Origin: Cryomorphaceae bacterium
GTDB lineage: Bacteria; Bacteroidota; Bacteroidia; Flavobacteriales_D; Cryomorphaceae
DNA length: 40,280 nucleotides
Direction of reading: 5' to 3'
Assembly: GCA_003565555.1 (NCBI GenBank)
Contig: PXBH01000029.1
Span: 1 to 40,280 of the forward strand
The translations under genes were made by a program, and so were the position numbers. Every line of letters begins with the position of its first letter. Positions within the stretch are counted from its first letter, which is position 1. The notes below the pieces were generated by a model. The model searched no databases. It had not been told where the DNA came from and saw only the letters and a program-made list of their open reading frames with translations. Shown piece by piece: positions 23,879 to 32,733 of this stretch.

Positions 23879-25954
23879 ATGAATCAAAACCTTTTCTCAC
23901 TTGCGCCTGCCGCAGCGATTATAGCTTTATTCTTAAGCTTTAACGGTGCAGCCCAGGAAGACAGTTTCAATACCCGTTTCGGAGAGGCCGTGAAGCTCGC
24001 CGAGGAGAATGAATTGGAAATGGCCCGCCGCATCTGGACAGAATTGGCCAAAAACAACCCGAGCAACGGAAACGTGAACTACCGGGCGGGAATGGCCATG
24101 CTGAATTCCGGAAGCAATAAGACCGCTGCTCTGCCCTATTTCAAAAATGCGGAAAAAATCGGGATTTCAAGAAACTACGACATCTTCAGCCCCCAAGAAA
24201 AAAAATCACCCGCAGAGCTGTATTACCACTTGGGGCTCGCATACCATTTGAATTACAAATTCGCGGAAGCGGAGGAAAGCTTTGAGAAATTTTTGAGACT
24301 TGCAGGTCGCAAGCACTTCCTGCGACCGCGGGCAGATTTGGGCATTCAGCATGCACGCAATGCGCGCGAGCTCATTGACAAGAGGGTAGACTATGAAATT
24401 GTCAATCTGGGGGCGACCATCAACAGCCCCTACCCCGATTTCAGTCCCGTGGTTTCGGTAGATGAGAACGCGCTGTTTTTCACCTCTTCACGGATACGCC
24501 CGGACAGTTCGAATGTCGCGCGCCGCGACCGCGCTACCGGAGAGTACTTCAACGATATTTACGTGTCATACAAAGACCGCCGCGGCGAATGGCAAACCCC
24601 CGAACTCCTCGAAATCAATGAACCTGAACACACTGCCACGGTAAATGTAAGCGCCGACGGGCAAACGCTCTTTATCTACCGCGACGACAACGGCGTGGGT
24701 AATATCTATGAAAGCAAACTGGTTGGGGAAACCTGGACGGAGCCGCGGATGCTCGGAGGAGGTATCAATACAAACAATTGGGAAACCCACCTCGCGATGA
24801 CGGTAGATGAGCAGACGGCCTACTTTGTCAGTAACCGTCCGGGCGGCCTCGGAGGGCGCGACATATACCGTGTCAGAAAACTTCCTACCGGCGAGTGGAG
24901 CGCTGCCCAAAACATCGGTGATGTGATCAACACGCCTTATGACGAAGATGCCGTTTTCATCACCCCTGACGGAAAAACAATGTATTTCAGTTCAGAAGGC
25001 CATAACAGTATGGGCGGTTTCGATGTTTTTTCATCAGAACTGAATGAAGACACCAACGAATGGGGTGCACCCCGCAATATCGGCTACCCCATCAACACCA
25101 CTGATGATGATGTGTTTTTCGTAACAAGCGCCGACGGAAGAAGGGCCTATTACAGCTCGGTGAAAGAAACGGGATACGGGGAAAAGGACATTTACATGGT
25201 CACGTTGCCCGGCACGCGTGAAGTGACCTTGGCCCTCCTTACGGGAAAAATTCTGGCCGCAGAGGGGGCAAAAATACCCGCGGACATCAGCGTGTTGGTC
25301 ACCAATAAAGAAACAGGCCAATCAGATAACTACACTCCGCGCAGCAGAGACGGAGCCTTCGTGGCCATACTTCCCCCCTGCCATCGGTACGAGATCGAAT
25401 ACATTTCACGGGATGTTACCTTGGCCACAGACACTTTTTCGATCGATTGCGACATCGCCTACCAAGAAGTTTACAGAGAACTGATGTTGACCCCCGTAAG
25501 AATAGAAAAAGACGGGACCGCTACCGTGATACGCGACGAGGACGGGGAGATGATCGTAAGTGCGGAAACGGATGTAACCAAACCGGCAAGCTTCAAGCGC
25601 CTCTTCGGATATAATGAGGTTACAACCTCCGCCGAGGAGGAAGTGTTTCAGGTATTCATGAAACGGCTGCAGGAGATTGCCGAGCACAAAGAACGCGTCA
25701 GCATCGAGGTGAGAGGCAGTGCTTCAAAGGTGCCTACGCGCACCCACGGCAGCAATGAGAAATTGGCACAACTCAGGGTAGACAACGCAGTGCAGCGTGT
25801 CAAGAAACATGCCGCGGAAATGGGTATCGACCCGAGCCGACTTGAATTTACCAAAAAAGAAGCCGTGGTTTCGGGGCCCGCCTACGGCGGTGACTTCAAA
25901 TCGGGTAAAGACGCTTACAGGCAATACCAATACATCGAAATAAAGGCGGAATAA
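23879..25954 (+). CDS. TPR/PD40 beta-propeller envelope protein with OmpA-like C-terminus
   Basis: The 691-residue protein starts at ATG 23879, where a signal peptide begins (cleavage after NGAAQ); an in-frame ATG at 23816 would add 21 residues before it. N-terminal TPR-type helices (about 30-150) precede a WD40-like PD40 propeller (about 190-450) with repeats such as SPVVSVDENALFFTSSR, LAMTVDEQTAYFVSNRPGG and AVFITPDGKTMYFSSEGH. A carboxypeptidase-regulatory-like segment follows (about 460-550). The last 110 residues resemble an OmpA-type peptidoglycan-binding domain (VSIEVRGSAS, LAQLRVDNAVQRVKKHA) in degenerate form. This layout is shared with PorE-type proteins that tie the T9SS or outer-membrane complexes to peptidoglycan. 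Its paralogue lies directly downstream. Confidence 0.87.
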   Translation: MNQNLFSLAPAAAIIALFLSFNGAAQEDSFNTRFGEAVKLAEENELEMARRIWTELAKNNPSNGNVNYRAGMAMLNSGSNKTAALPYFKNAEKIGISRNYDIFSPQEKKSPAELYYHLGLAYHLNYKFAEAEESFEKFLRLAGRKHFLRPRADLGIQHARNARELIDKRVDYEIVNLGATINSPYPDFSPVVSVDENALFFTSSRIRPDSSNVARRDRATGEYFNDIYVSYKDRRGEWQTPELLEINEPEHTATVNVSADGQTLFIYRDDNGVGNIYESKLVGETWTEPRMLGGGINTNNWETHLAMTVDEQTAYFVSNRPGGLGGRDIYRVRKLPTGEWSAAQNIGDVINTPYDEDAVFITPDGKTMYFSSEGHNSMGGFDVFSSELNEDTNEWGAPRNIGYPINTTDDDVFFVTSADGRRAYYSSVKETGYGEKDIYMVTLPGTREVTLALLTGKILAAEGAKIPADISVLVTNKETGQSDNYTPRSRDGAFVAILPPCHRYEIEYISRDVTLATDTFSIDCDIAYQEVYRELMLTPVRIEKDGTATVIRDEDGEMIVSAETDVTKPASFKRLFGYNEVTTSAEEEVFQVFMKRLQEIAEHKERVSIEVRGSASKVPTRTHGSNEKLAQLRVDNAVQRVKKHAAEMGIDPSRLEFTKKEAVVSGPAYGGDFKSGKDAYRQYQYIEIKAE

Positions 25955-26014
25955 GCATGAACACTCACCGATCGGCACAGTTATTGAAAACAGGTTCCGT
26001 GAAATCAATGCAGC

Positions 26015-27571
26015 ATGGTTAAAGAGATGAAAGCACTTATCGGATGCTTGTTTATTGTCTTGCTCAGCGCTGAGGTGAGGGCACAAGATCCGAGAATCGC
26101 CGCACAGGCATTCAGTGACGGCAACTATTTTAAGGCCATCGAGCTTTACGTCAAGCTTCTGGGTAAAAATCCGGACGAGATGGACTACAATTACCGCGTC
26201 GGCCTCAGCTACCTTCGCACGAGCATAGAACCCCGAAGGGCCTTGGAGTATTTGCTGAAAGCAGAGAACCACCCCAAATTTCCGCCGGAGGGCTTGCTCG
26301 CCGTTGCAGAAGCATACAGCTATCACCTTCAGTATGATATGGCACTCACCTACCTGAACAAATACCAACAGGAAGGCCATGTCAACAAGAAGACGCGGGC
26401 AGAATTTGAGCGGCTCAAGGCCAATTACACAGTAGCACTCGAACTTTTGAAATACCCGGCAGATGTGACGTTCAGAAATTTGGGGCCGATGCTGAACTCC
26501 GAATATCCGGACTACCACCCTTTCGTAGACAAAAACGAGCGAATACTGATCTTTACGTCAAGGCGCAAATCGAAACCGGGCGCGGTTCCGGAATTCGACG
26601 GTTACTTTCCCTCCAACCTTTACATGTCAGAGAAAAATGCTTCGGATGAATGGAAAGAGGCCGTAAAGCTTTCCGACAGGATTAACCCCTCCTATGACGA
26701 GCAAGCCGTGGGGCTCTCGGATTCGGGCGACAGCTTATTCTTCTACATTGACCACATCAATTCCTTCGGCAACATCTATCTCAGCGAGCGTATCCGCGGA
26801 GTGTACGGTGATCCTAAGGCGCTGAATGAGGCCGTAAACACCGAGAATGTTGAATCTGCCTGCTCCATATCACGCGACGGAAATACGCTGATCTTTTCAA
26901 GTGACCGGCCCGGGGGATACGGCGGCTTAGACATTTGGATGCGGCGAAAGCTGCCTACGGGAAAGTGGGGCGAGCCCCTGAACTTGGGCCCGGAAATCAA
27001 TACCCCTTTTGATGAGGACTTCCCCACCCTTTCCGGTGACAACCGAACCCTCTACTTCTGCTCTGAAGGCCACCCCGGAATGGGAAAGTTTGATCTCTTT
27101 TTCTCGACATGGGATCCCTATGACAATTCATGGGGCCACCCCCAAAATCTCGGTTTTCCCATCAACACCCCCGGCGACGAAAAGAGTATATCATTCAACG
27201 GATACGGAGATCGGGCCTATGTGACGGCCTTGCGCCCCGAAGGAAAAGGTGACCTCGATATTTACGAGGTGAACTATGTCAACGTGAGCGGTGCAATGCC
27301 CGCCGTATTTTTGGTAAACGCACCTGAATTGGAAGAAGCTGCTGCCGAAAACAATACCCGTATTCGCGTAAAAAATGAGGCCGACGAACTGATCGGCGAG
27401 TACGCTCCGAATCGGGTTACGGGAAAATATGTGCTCGCCCTCTACCCCGGGAAATACACGATGACCTTAAAGGCGGACGGTTTTCAGCCTTACAGCGAAC
27501 CCCTCATCGTGAACAATGCCCACCTCAGGCAGGAAAAAAACCTGAAAACGATTAACCTAAAGAAACAATGA
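26015..27571 (+). CDS. TPR/PD40 beta-propeller envelope protein without OmpA domain
   Basis: The 518-residue protein has a signal peptide (start ATG 26015, or ATG 26027 four codons later; cleavage after VRAQ), TPR helices (about 25-145) and a PD40 propeller (about 160-425; YHPFVDKNERILIFTSRR, CSISRDGNTLIFSSDRPGG, TLSGDNRTLYFCSEGHPG). A C-terminal beta-sandwich follows (GKYVLALYPGKYTMTLKADG) and ends without an OmpA domain. It is a clear paralogue of the preceding gene (shared NTPxDED and SEGHxxMGxFD blocks) 60 nt away. The stop overlaps the next start as ATGA. It probably sits in the periplasm bound to an outer-membrane partner; that partner is not in the window. Confidence 0.87.
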   Translation: MVKEMKALIGCLFIVLLSAEVRAQDPRIAAQAFSDGNYFKAIELYVKLLGKNPDEMDYNYRVGLSYLRTSIEPRRALEYLLKAENHPKFPPEGLLAVAEAYSYHLQYDMALTYLNKYQQEGHVNKKTRAEFERLKANYTVALELLKYPADVTFRNLGPMLNSEYPDYHPFVDKNERILIFTSRRKSKPGAVPEFDGYFPSNLYMSEKNASDEWKEAVKLSDRINPSYDEQAVGLSDSGDSLFFYIDHINSFGNIYLSERIRGVYGDPKALNEAVNTENVESACSISRDGNTLIFSSDRPGGYGGLDIWMRRKLPTGKWGEPLNLGPEINTPFDEDFPTLSGDNRTLYFCSEGHPGMGKFDLFFSTWDPYDNSWGHPQNLGFPINTPGDEKSISFNGYGDRAYVTALRPEGKGDLDIYEVNYVNVSGAMPAVFLVNAPELEEAAAENNTRIRVKNEADELIGEYAPNRVTGKYVLALYPGKYTMTLKADGFQPYSEPLIVNNAHLRQEKNLKTINLKKQ

Positions 27572-28407
27572 CCAAGCTCAACCTTGAGCGTCCCCTCGCC
27601 TTTTTTGATCTCGAAACCACCGGCGTCAATGTCGCCTCAGACCGCATCGTTGAAATCGCTGTTCTCAAAGTTTTTCCCGACGGGAGAATTGAAAGAAAAC
27701 CTGACCCTTCGGGCGGAGGACCCAATCGCTTTCTGATCAATCCCGAAATGCCCATCCCCCCGGAGACTTCTGCCATTCACGGGATCCGCGATGTAGATGT
27801 GATCGATGCACCTACCTTTAAAGATGTAGCCGACAAACTTTTCAAATTCCTGTACGATGCCGACTTGGCGGGATATAACTCCAACAAGTTTGATGTACCC
27901 ATCCTCGCCGAGGAATTTTTAAGGTGTGGGATCGAATTCAGCATTGAAGGACGCAACCTGATCGATGTGCAAAACATCTTCCACCTTATGGAGCAACGCA
28001 CCCTTCGGGCGGGGTACAAGTTCTACTGCGGCAAAGAGCTCGATAATGCCCATGAAGCCATGGCGGATGTAGAGGCGACTTACGAGGTATTTCTGGCCCA
28101 GATCGAGCGGTACAAAGACACCGAGATCGAAGACCGCGAGGGCCGTTTGTACACGCCTGTAGTCAACGATATGAAGCACCTCCACGAAGTGTCTCAGCGC
28201 CATAAAAATGTCGATTTTCTCGGGCGTTTTGTCTACGACGAAAACGGAACCGAAGTTTTCAACTTCGGAAAGCACAAAGGCCGGCCCGTGGAGGATGTAC
28301 TCAGGGAGGAACCCGGGTATTACGGCTGGATGCTGAACGGAGATTTTCCCTTGTATACCAAGAAGGTGCTCCGCGACATCAAGGAGCGTATGAGCTACGC
28401 ACAATGA
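27568..28407 (+). CDS. DEDDh 3'-5' exonuclease (DnaQ/epsilon-like) with DUF3820-type C-terminus
   Basis: This 279-residue protein has a complete DEDDh active site: D14 and E16 in AFFDLETTG, D109 in NSNKFDVPIL, and H162 and D167 in NAHEAMADVEAT. It would remove nucleotides from 3' ends of DNA or RNA. The C-terminal 70 residues (FNFGKHKGRPVEDVL, YYGWMLNGDFP) match a small module often attached to Bacteroidota exonucleases. It is not the polymerase III epsilon subunit proper, since no polymerase-binding tail is evident. ATGA overlaps join it to the gene before and the gene after. Confidence 0.92.
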   Translation: MTKLNLERPLAFFDLETTGVNVASDRIVEIAVLKVFPDGRIERKPDPSGGGPNRFLINPEMPIPPETSAIHGIRDVDVIDAPTFKDVADKLFKFLYDADLAGYNSNKFDVPILAEEFLRCGIEFSIEGRNLIDVQNIFHLMEQRTLRAGYKFYCGKELDNAHEAMADVEATYEVFLAQIERYKDTEIEDREGRLYTPVVNDMKHLHEVSQRHKNVDFLGRFVYDENGTEVFNFGKHKGRPVEDVLREEPGYYGWMLNGDFPLYTKKVLRDIKERMSYAQ

Positions 28408-29018
28408 AAATCATATGTGTAGGCCGGAATTATGCCGAGCACGCCCGTGAGCTGAATAATGAGGTGCCTTCGGAACCGGTGATTTTCCTCAAACCGGACA
28501 CCGCACTTTTACCCAAGAACCACCCCTTCTTCTACCCCGACCACACCGCCGACCTGCACCACGAGGCTGAAATCGTATTGCGGATCAATCGCTTGGGGAA
28601 ACATATCGATCAGGCCTTTGCGCACAAGTATTACGATGAAATCGGCTTCGGAATAGACTTCACCGCACGCGATGTGCAGCAGAACTGCAAGACCAAAGGA
28701 CTGCCGTGGGAAAAGGCAAAAGCCTTCGACCATTCCGCGCCCCTCTCCCCTGTCTTCCTTCCGCTTGACAGTCTGCCCGACCCTCAAGCGATCCGCTTTT
28801 CGCTTAAAAAAAACGGTGCGGAGGTACAATCCGGCAATACTGCGGATATGCTCTTCGGCTTCAACGCCTTGATCGCCCATATTTCAAAGTTTTTCACCTT
28901 GAAAATCGGAGACTTAATCTTCACCGGCACACCGAGCGGAGTGGGCCCGGTATCGGTTGGCGATCACTTGGAGGGGTTTGTCGAAGGAAAAAAACTGCTC
29001 GACCTGAAAATTAAATAG
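28404..29018 (+). CDS. Fumarylacetoacetate hydrolase family protein (FAHD1-like)
   Basis: The 204-residue protein is a short FAH-fold enzyme like FAHD1 acylpyruvases and oxaloacetate decarboxylases. It shows VGRNYAEHARELN at the N-terminus, metal ligands E54 and E56 in HHEAEIVLRI and D85 in GFGIDFTARD, the KAKAFDHSAP segment, and the terminal GDLIFTGTPSGVGPV. It would cleave or decarboxylate 2,4-diketo acids with Mg2+; the exact substrate is open. It begins in an ATGA overlap with the exonuclease gene, last in a three-gene coupled unit. Confidence 0.92.
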   Translation: MKIICVGRNYAEHARELNNEVPSEPVIFLKPDTALLPKNHPFFYPDHTADLHHEAEIVLRINRLGKHIDQAFAHKYYDEIGFGIDFTARDVQQNCKTKGLPWEKAKAFDHSAPLSPVFLPLDSLPDPQAIRFSLKKNGAEVQSGNTADMLFGFNALIAHISKFFTLKIGDLIFTGTPSGVGPVSVGDHLEGFVEGKKLLDLKIK

Positions 29019-29119
29019 CCTCAGGGGCTTGCCGAACCGAAGAAATTTCAGAACTTCATAGCTGCTGCCCCTGAAGGCGGCTTCAGTCAATCTTATCACC
29101 GCATTAAAAAGATCGCCGC

Positions 29120-31054
29120 ATGGGGGCAATGGATGTATTCGTAGTGGAGACCAAGGAGCAGCGCAAAGCCTTTGTTTCTGCGATTTTAAATGACATGAAA
29201 GCGCTGGAATACATGCTTGATAAGGGCATGTTCGAAAGCGGTGTAGCCCGTATCGGAGCGGAGCAAGAGCTTTGTTTTACAGACCGTCACTATCGGCCGG
29301 CCATGGTGGGACTCGACATCCTGAAAGATATCGACGACCCGCATTTCACCACCGAATTGGCGAAATTCAATCTCGAAGCCAACCTCGATCCGCTGATTTT
29401 TAGCGGTAATGCCCTAAGTACTATGGAAAGGCACCTTACCGTACTGCTCGATAAGGCAGCCAAAGCAGCGGACAACCACAAAGCAAAACCGGTGCTCACA
29501 GGTATACTGCCCACCATCCAAAAAGGGGACTTGGATTTTTCCAATATCACTCCCTATGATCGGTACCGTGCCTTGAACAACGCCATGATCAAAATGCGCG
29601 GCGGAGACTTCGAATTCAACATCAAGGGTACGGATGAGCTGATCACAAAACACAGCACCATGCTCTTCGAAGCTTGCAATACGAGCTTTCAAATTCACCT
29701 GCAAATAGACCCGGACAACTTTGTAGACCAATACAACTGGGCCCAAGCCATTGCAGGCCCCGTGCTGGCCGCATGCTCAAACTCCCCCCTGCTCTTCGGC
29801 AGAAGGTTATGGGAGGAATCCCGGATAGCTGTATTTGAGCAAACCGTCGATCTGAAAAACCTGAATAATCCCGAACGTGAGATTAAGAGCCGCGTCGATT
29901 TCGGCACAGATTGGCTCAGAGAGAGCGTAACGGAAATTTTCAAATACGACATTGCCTACTACAAGCTCTTGCTCGCGGGCCACATTGATGAAGATGCTCT
30001 CGAGCAATTGCGCAACGGAAAAATCCCCAAACTCCGTGCGCTTAACCTGCACAACGGAACCATTTACAAATGGAACAGGCCCTGCTACGGAATCACCAAC
30101 GGGAAACCCCACTTGCGGATAGAGAATCGCTATGTGCCCTCCGGTCCTACCATCGTGGACGAGATTGCCAATACCGCTTTTTGGCTCGGCCTGATGGCCG
30201 GAATGCCCGAGTACGTGAGCGAAATCGATGCGCACCTGGACTTCGACCATGCCAAACACAACTTCCTCAAAGCCGCACAAGTAGGTCTCAGTGCACAATT
30301 CAAGTGGACTGATAATAAAGTCCGCACGGCCGAAGAGCTTATCTTGGGCGAGCTCCTTCCCATAGCGCGAAGAGGTTTGGCGTCAAAAAATATTGACCCG
30401 GCAGACATTGACCGCTATCTCGACATCATTGAGGCGCGCGTAATCGCACACCAAACGGGAAGTATATGGCTCAACAATGCATTCACCAAATTGATCAAGA
30501 AAGCTTCACGTGAAGAAGCGGTGGTGGCGGTAACTGCGGGAATGCTCAAGCGCCAGCAAACCGGACAACCGGTGCACACCTGGGATTCTCCGCATATTCG
30601 CGAAAGCGGATCATGGTCCAATAAGTTCAAATACGTGCGCCAAATCATGTCGCAAGAACTGTATACCGTGCAGGAGGAGGACTTGGTAGAACTCTCAGCC
30701 AGTGTAATGGACTGGAGAAAAATACACCACGTTCCCGTGGAAAATGAGCAAGGTGAAGTGGTGGGTATCATCTCCTCAGCAGATATCCTGAAGTATTACT
30801 GCAAGAAGGTGGACCACGAAGGCAGCGAAATCACCGTGAACGACATCATGAGTAAAAATCCCGTGACGGTGACCCGTGACACCCTGACCACGGACGCGCT
30901 GAAATTGATGCGTAAGTACAATCTGGGCTGCCTGCCGGTAGTGAACGGCGTGAAACTTGTGGGCATAGTGACGGAATACGATTTTATCTGTATTGCGCAA
31001 GATTTGTTTGACGAACTGGAGAATGTTGAAAAAGAAAACCATCACCCTGTTTGA
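29120..31054 (+). CDS. GCS2-type carboxylate-amine ligase fused to two CBS domains
   Basis: Residues 1 to about 490 of this 644-residue protein match the glutamate-cysteine ligase family 2 (YbdK/EgtA-like) fold: GAEQELCF (E48, E50), ELAKFNLEANLDPLIF, CNTSFQIHLQI, NSPLLFGRRLW and SIWLNNAF. Such enzymes activate a carboxylate with ATP and couple it to an amine. Residues about 505-630 are a tandem CBS pair (IMSQELYTV, VVGIISSADILK; DIMSKNPVTVTRD, LVGIVTEYDF), which usually binds adenine nucleotides and regulates the attached enzyme. The start is ATG 29120 or ATG 29129, three codons later. Its 3' end overlaps the aspartoacylase-like gene by 32 nt, indicating tight coupling. True gamma-glutamylcysteine synthesis is doubtful given bshA in the same genome; the substrates are unknown. 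Confidence 0.8.
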   Translation: MGAMDVFVVETKEQRKAFVSAILNDMKALEYMLDKGMFESGVARIGAEQELCFTDRHYRPAMVGLDILKDIDDPHFTTELAKFNLEANLDPLIFSGNALSTMERHLTVLLDKAAKAADNHKAKPVLTGILPTIQKGDLDFSNITPYDRYRALNNAMIKMRGGDFEFNIKGTDELITKHSTMLFEACNTSFQIHLQIDPDNFVDQYNWAQAIAGPVLAACSNSPLLFGRRLWEESRIAVFEQTVDLKNLNNPEREIKSRVDFGTDWLRESVTEIFKYDIAYYKLLLAGHIDEDALEQLRNGKIPKLRALNLHNGTIYKWNRPCYGITNGKPHLRIENRYVPSGPTIVDEIANTAFWLGLMAGMPEYVSEIDAHLDFDHAKHNFLKAAQVGLSAQFKWTDNKVRTAEELILGELLPIARRGLASKNIDPADIDRYLDIIEARVIAHQTGSIWLNNAFTKLIKKASREEAVVAVTAGMLKRQQTGQPVHTWDSPHIRESGSWSNKFKYVRQIMSQELYTVQEEDLVELSASVMDWRKIHHVPVENEQGEVVGIISSADILKYYCKKVDHEGSEITVNDIMSKNPVTVTRDTLTTDALKLMRKYNLGCLPVVNGVKLVGIVTEYDFICIAQDLFDELENVEKENHHPV

Positions 31055-32231
31055 TTTTACGGAAGGGCACGCCGTACAGATTTCGAGGGTGATCGCCGAG
31101 ATCAAAGGCAAACCCTCAGGACCGACTGTTTTTTTCATCGGCGGTATGCACGGAAATGAACCCACCGGTGTACTGGCGCTCAAGCATGTGATGCGTGAAG
31201 TAGAGCGTCTGCAGCCACTTCTTCGGGGCAATGTATACGCCCTCGCGGGAAACCTGACCGCTCTGGAACGCGGGGAGCGGTTCATTCAAAACGACCTGAA
31301 CCGGGTATGGCATGCAGATCAGGTAGAGCGGGCAAAAAAGCGAGACTTCCACCCCACCGAAATTATCAATGAAGTCGAAGAGCAAATCGAACTCTGGGCG
31401 AAGATTGACAATATCATGCAGAATTCGACGGGGCCTTTCTTCTTCGTAAACCTTCACACCACCTCCGTTCAGAGTGTTCCTTTTGTCACCATGAGTGACA
31501 CGATCATGAACCGAAAATTTGTCAGTAAAATCCCTGTGCCCATTGTCCTCGGAATCGAAGAATACCTCACCGAGCCCCTCCTGAGTTACGTCAATGAATT
31601 GGGATGTGTATCGGTGGCCTTCGAAGGCGGTCAGCACAGCGAGGCCGCATCCGTGCACAACCACGAAGCAATGATCTGGCTCAGTTTGGCCTACAGCGGC
31701 GCCATGAAGCAAATAGAAATACCCGGGTTTCGCAAACACGCGGAGCACCTGAAGTTAAGCACAGAGAAAAACAGCGCCGTATACGAAATCAGGTCTCGTC
31801 TGGGCATCGAGCCCGGACAAATGTTTCAAATGATGCCCGGCTTTGTCAATTTCCAGGAAATCAAACAGGATCAACCCCTCGCTCGGCTGGACGGGAAAAC
31901 GGTGCGCGCCGAGGAAGACGGGATGATCTTCATGCCGCTCTATCAGGCGCAGGGCAGCGACGGCTTTTTCACCATCCGAAAAATACGCAGGTTCTGGTTG
32001 GGTGTATCTTACGTATTTCGCAGGCTCAAACTGTTCCGATTGCTCAGGTTTCTTCCCGGAGTGCGTCCCTTTATGGACAGTGATGAGACCATGGTGGTCA
32101 ACACGGCCGTGGCCAAATGGTACAGCACGGAAATTCTACACCTCATGGGCTACCGCCGAAAGAAAAAACGCGGAGGCCTCATTTTATTTATGCGGCGCAA
32201 ATACGATTTTAAAGGTCCTCGAAACCGGTGA
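31023..32231 (+). CDS. Succinylglutamate desuccinylase/aspartoacylase family zinc hydrolase
   Basis: The 402-residue protein has the AstE/AspA (M14-like) zinc set: H43 and E46 in GGMHGNEPTG, H145 in FVNLHTTS, the substrate-carboxylate segment RFIQNDLNRVW and the general base E201 in AFEGGQHSE. The family hydrolyses amide bonds of N-acyl amino acids. The C-terminal 150 residues hold a beta-barrel part (about 265-320) and a basic tail (YRRKKKRGG) longer than in AspA. The start is ATG 31023 (MLKKKT); an upstream ATG at 30993 would deepen the overlap with the ligase gene from 32 to 62 nt. The pairing with an amide-forming ligase suggests opposing reactions on one compound; this is inference. Confidence 0.85.
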   Translation: MLKKKTITLFDFTEGHAVQISRVIAEIKGKPSGPTVFFIGGMHGNEPTGVLALKHVMREVERLQPLLRGNVYALAGNLTALERGERFIQNDLNRVWHADQVERAKKRDFHPTEIINEVEEQIELWAKIDNIMQNSTGPFFFVNLHTTSVQSVPFVTMSDTIMNRKFVSKIPVPIVLGIEEYLTEPLLSYVNELGCVSVAFEGGQHSEAASVHNHEAMIWLSLAYSGAMKQIEIPGFRKHAEHLKLSTEKNSAVYEIRSRLGIEPGQMFQMMPGFVNFQEIKQDQPLARLDGKTVRAEEDGMIFMPLYQAQGSDGFFTIRKIRRFWLGVSYVFRRLKLFRLLRFLPGVRPFMDSDETMVVNTAVAKWYSTEILHLMGYRRKKKRGGLILFMRRKYDFKGPRNR

Positions 32232-32244
32232 AACCTCAACCACA

Positions 32245-32733
32245 TTGACGACCCCCGAAGAACTGAAGCAAAAGGCCTCCGGAAAAAAGAAGGAAAACCG
32301 AAAGTTTCTCCAATCCTTGAAAAAGCAAAAGTCCGGAAACACGGACCGCGAATTTCACGAGGCACATGAGGAAGTCTTCGCCTGTACGGACTGCCTTAAA
32401 TGCGCCAATTGCTGCAAAACAACGGGACCGCTTTTTAATGCAAGAGATGTGCAGCGTATCGCCAAGCACCTTAAGATGCGTCCTTCAGAATTCACGGAAT
32501 CCTATTTGAGACTCGACGAAGAGGGCGATTACGTGCTGAAATCGGTGCCCTGCCCCTTCCTCGGCGCCGATAATCTTTGCGGAATATACGAGGTGCGCCC
32601 CAAAGCATGCCGCGAATACCCGCATACAGACCGCCGAAATATGCAGGAAATCTTCAGCCTGACCCTGAAGAATTCTGAAATATGCCCTGCTGTATTTGAC
32701 ATCCTCGAGAAAATGAAGGCCTCCCGGCGATAA
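32245..32733 (+). CDS. YkgJ-type cysteine-cluster protein
   Basis: This 162-residue protein starts best at TTG 32245. The residues that follow (TTPEELKQKASGKKKENRKF) match the opening of homologous Bacteroidota proteins as I recall them, and 13 nt separate it from the previous stop. A longer in-frame ORF from 32002 lies wholly inside the upstream gene with unlikely composition. The cluster motif (CTDCLKCANCCKTTGP, CPFLGADNLCGIYEVRP, KACREYPH) has eight cysteines that probably bind zinc or an iron-sulfur centre. The molecular role of the family is unknown. It is the third gene of the ligase/hydrolase cluster. Confidence 0.88.
   Translation: MTTPEELKQKASGKKKENRKFLQSLKKQKSGNTDREFHEAHEEVFACTDCLKCANCCKTTGPLFNARDVQRIAKHLKMRPSEFTESYLRLDEEGDYVLKSVPCPFLGADNLCGIYEVRPKACREYPHTDRRNMQEIFSLTLKNSEICPAVFDILEKMKASRR

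Noticed and set aside
29021-29074. 8-bp inverted repeat TCAGGGGC/GCCCCTGA after the FAH gene
   Set aside because: The loop is 38 nt and there is no T run. It is too weak to call a terminator or operator.
32002-32244. Upstream extension of the YkgJ-type protein
   Set aside because: It lies inside the aspartoacylase-like gene in another frame and has a composition unlike the family N-terminus; TTG 32245 fits better.
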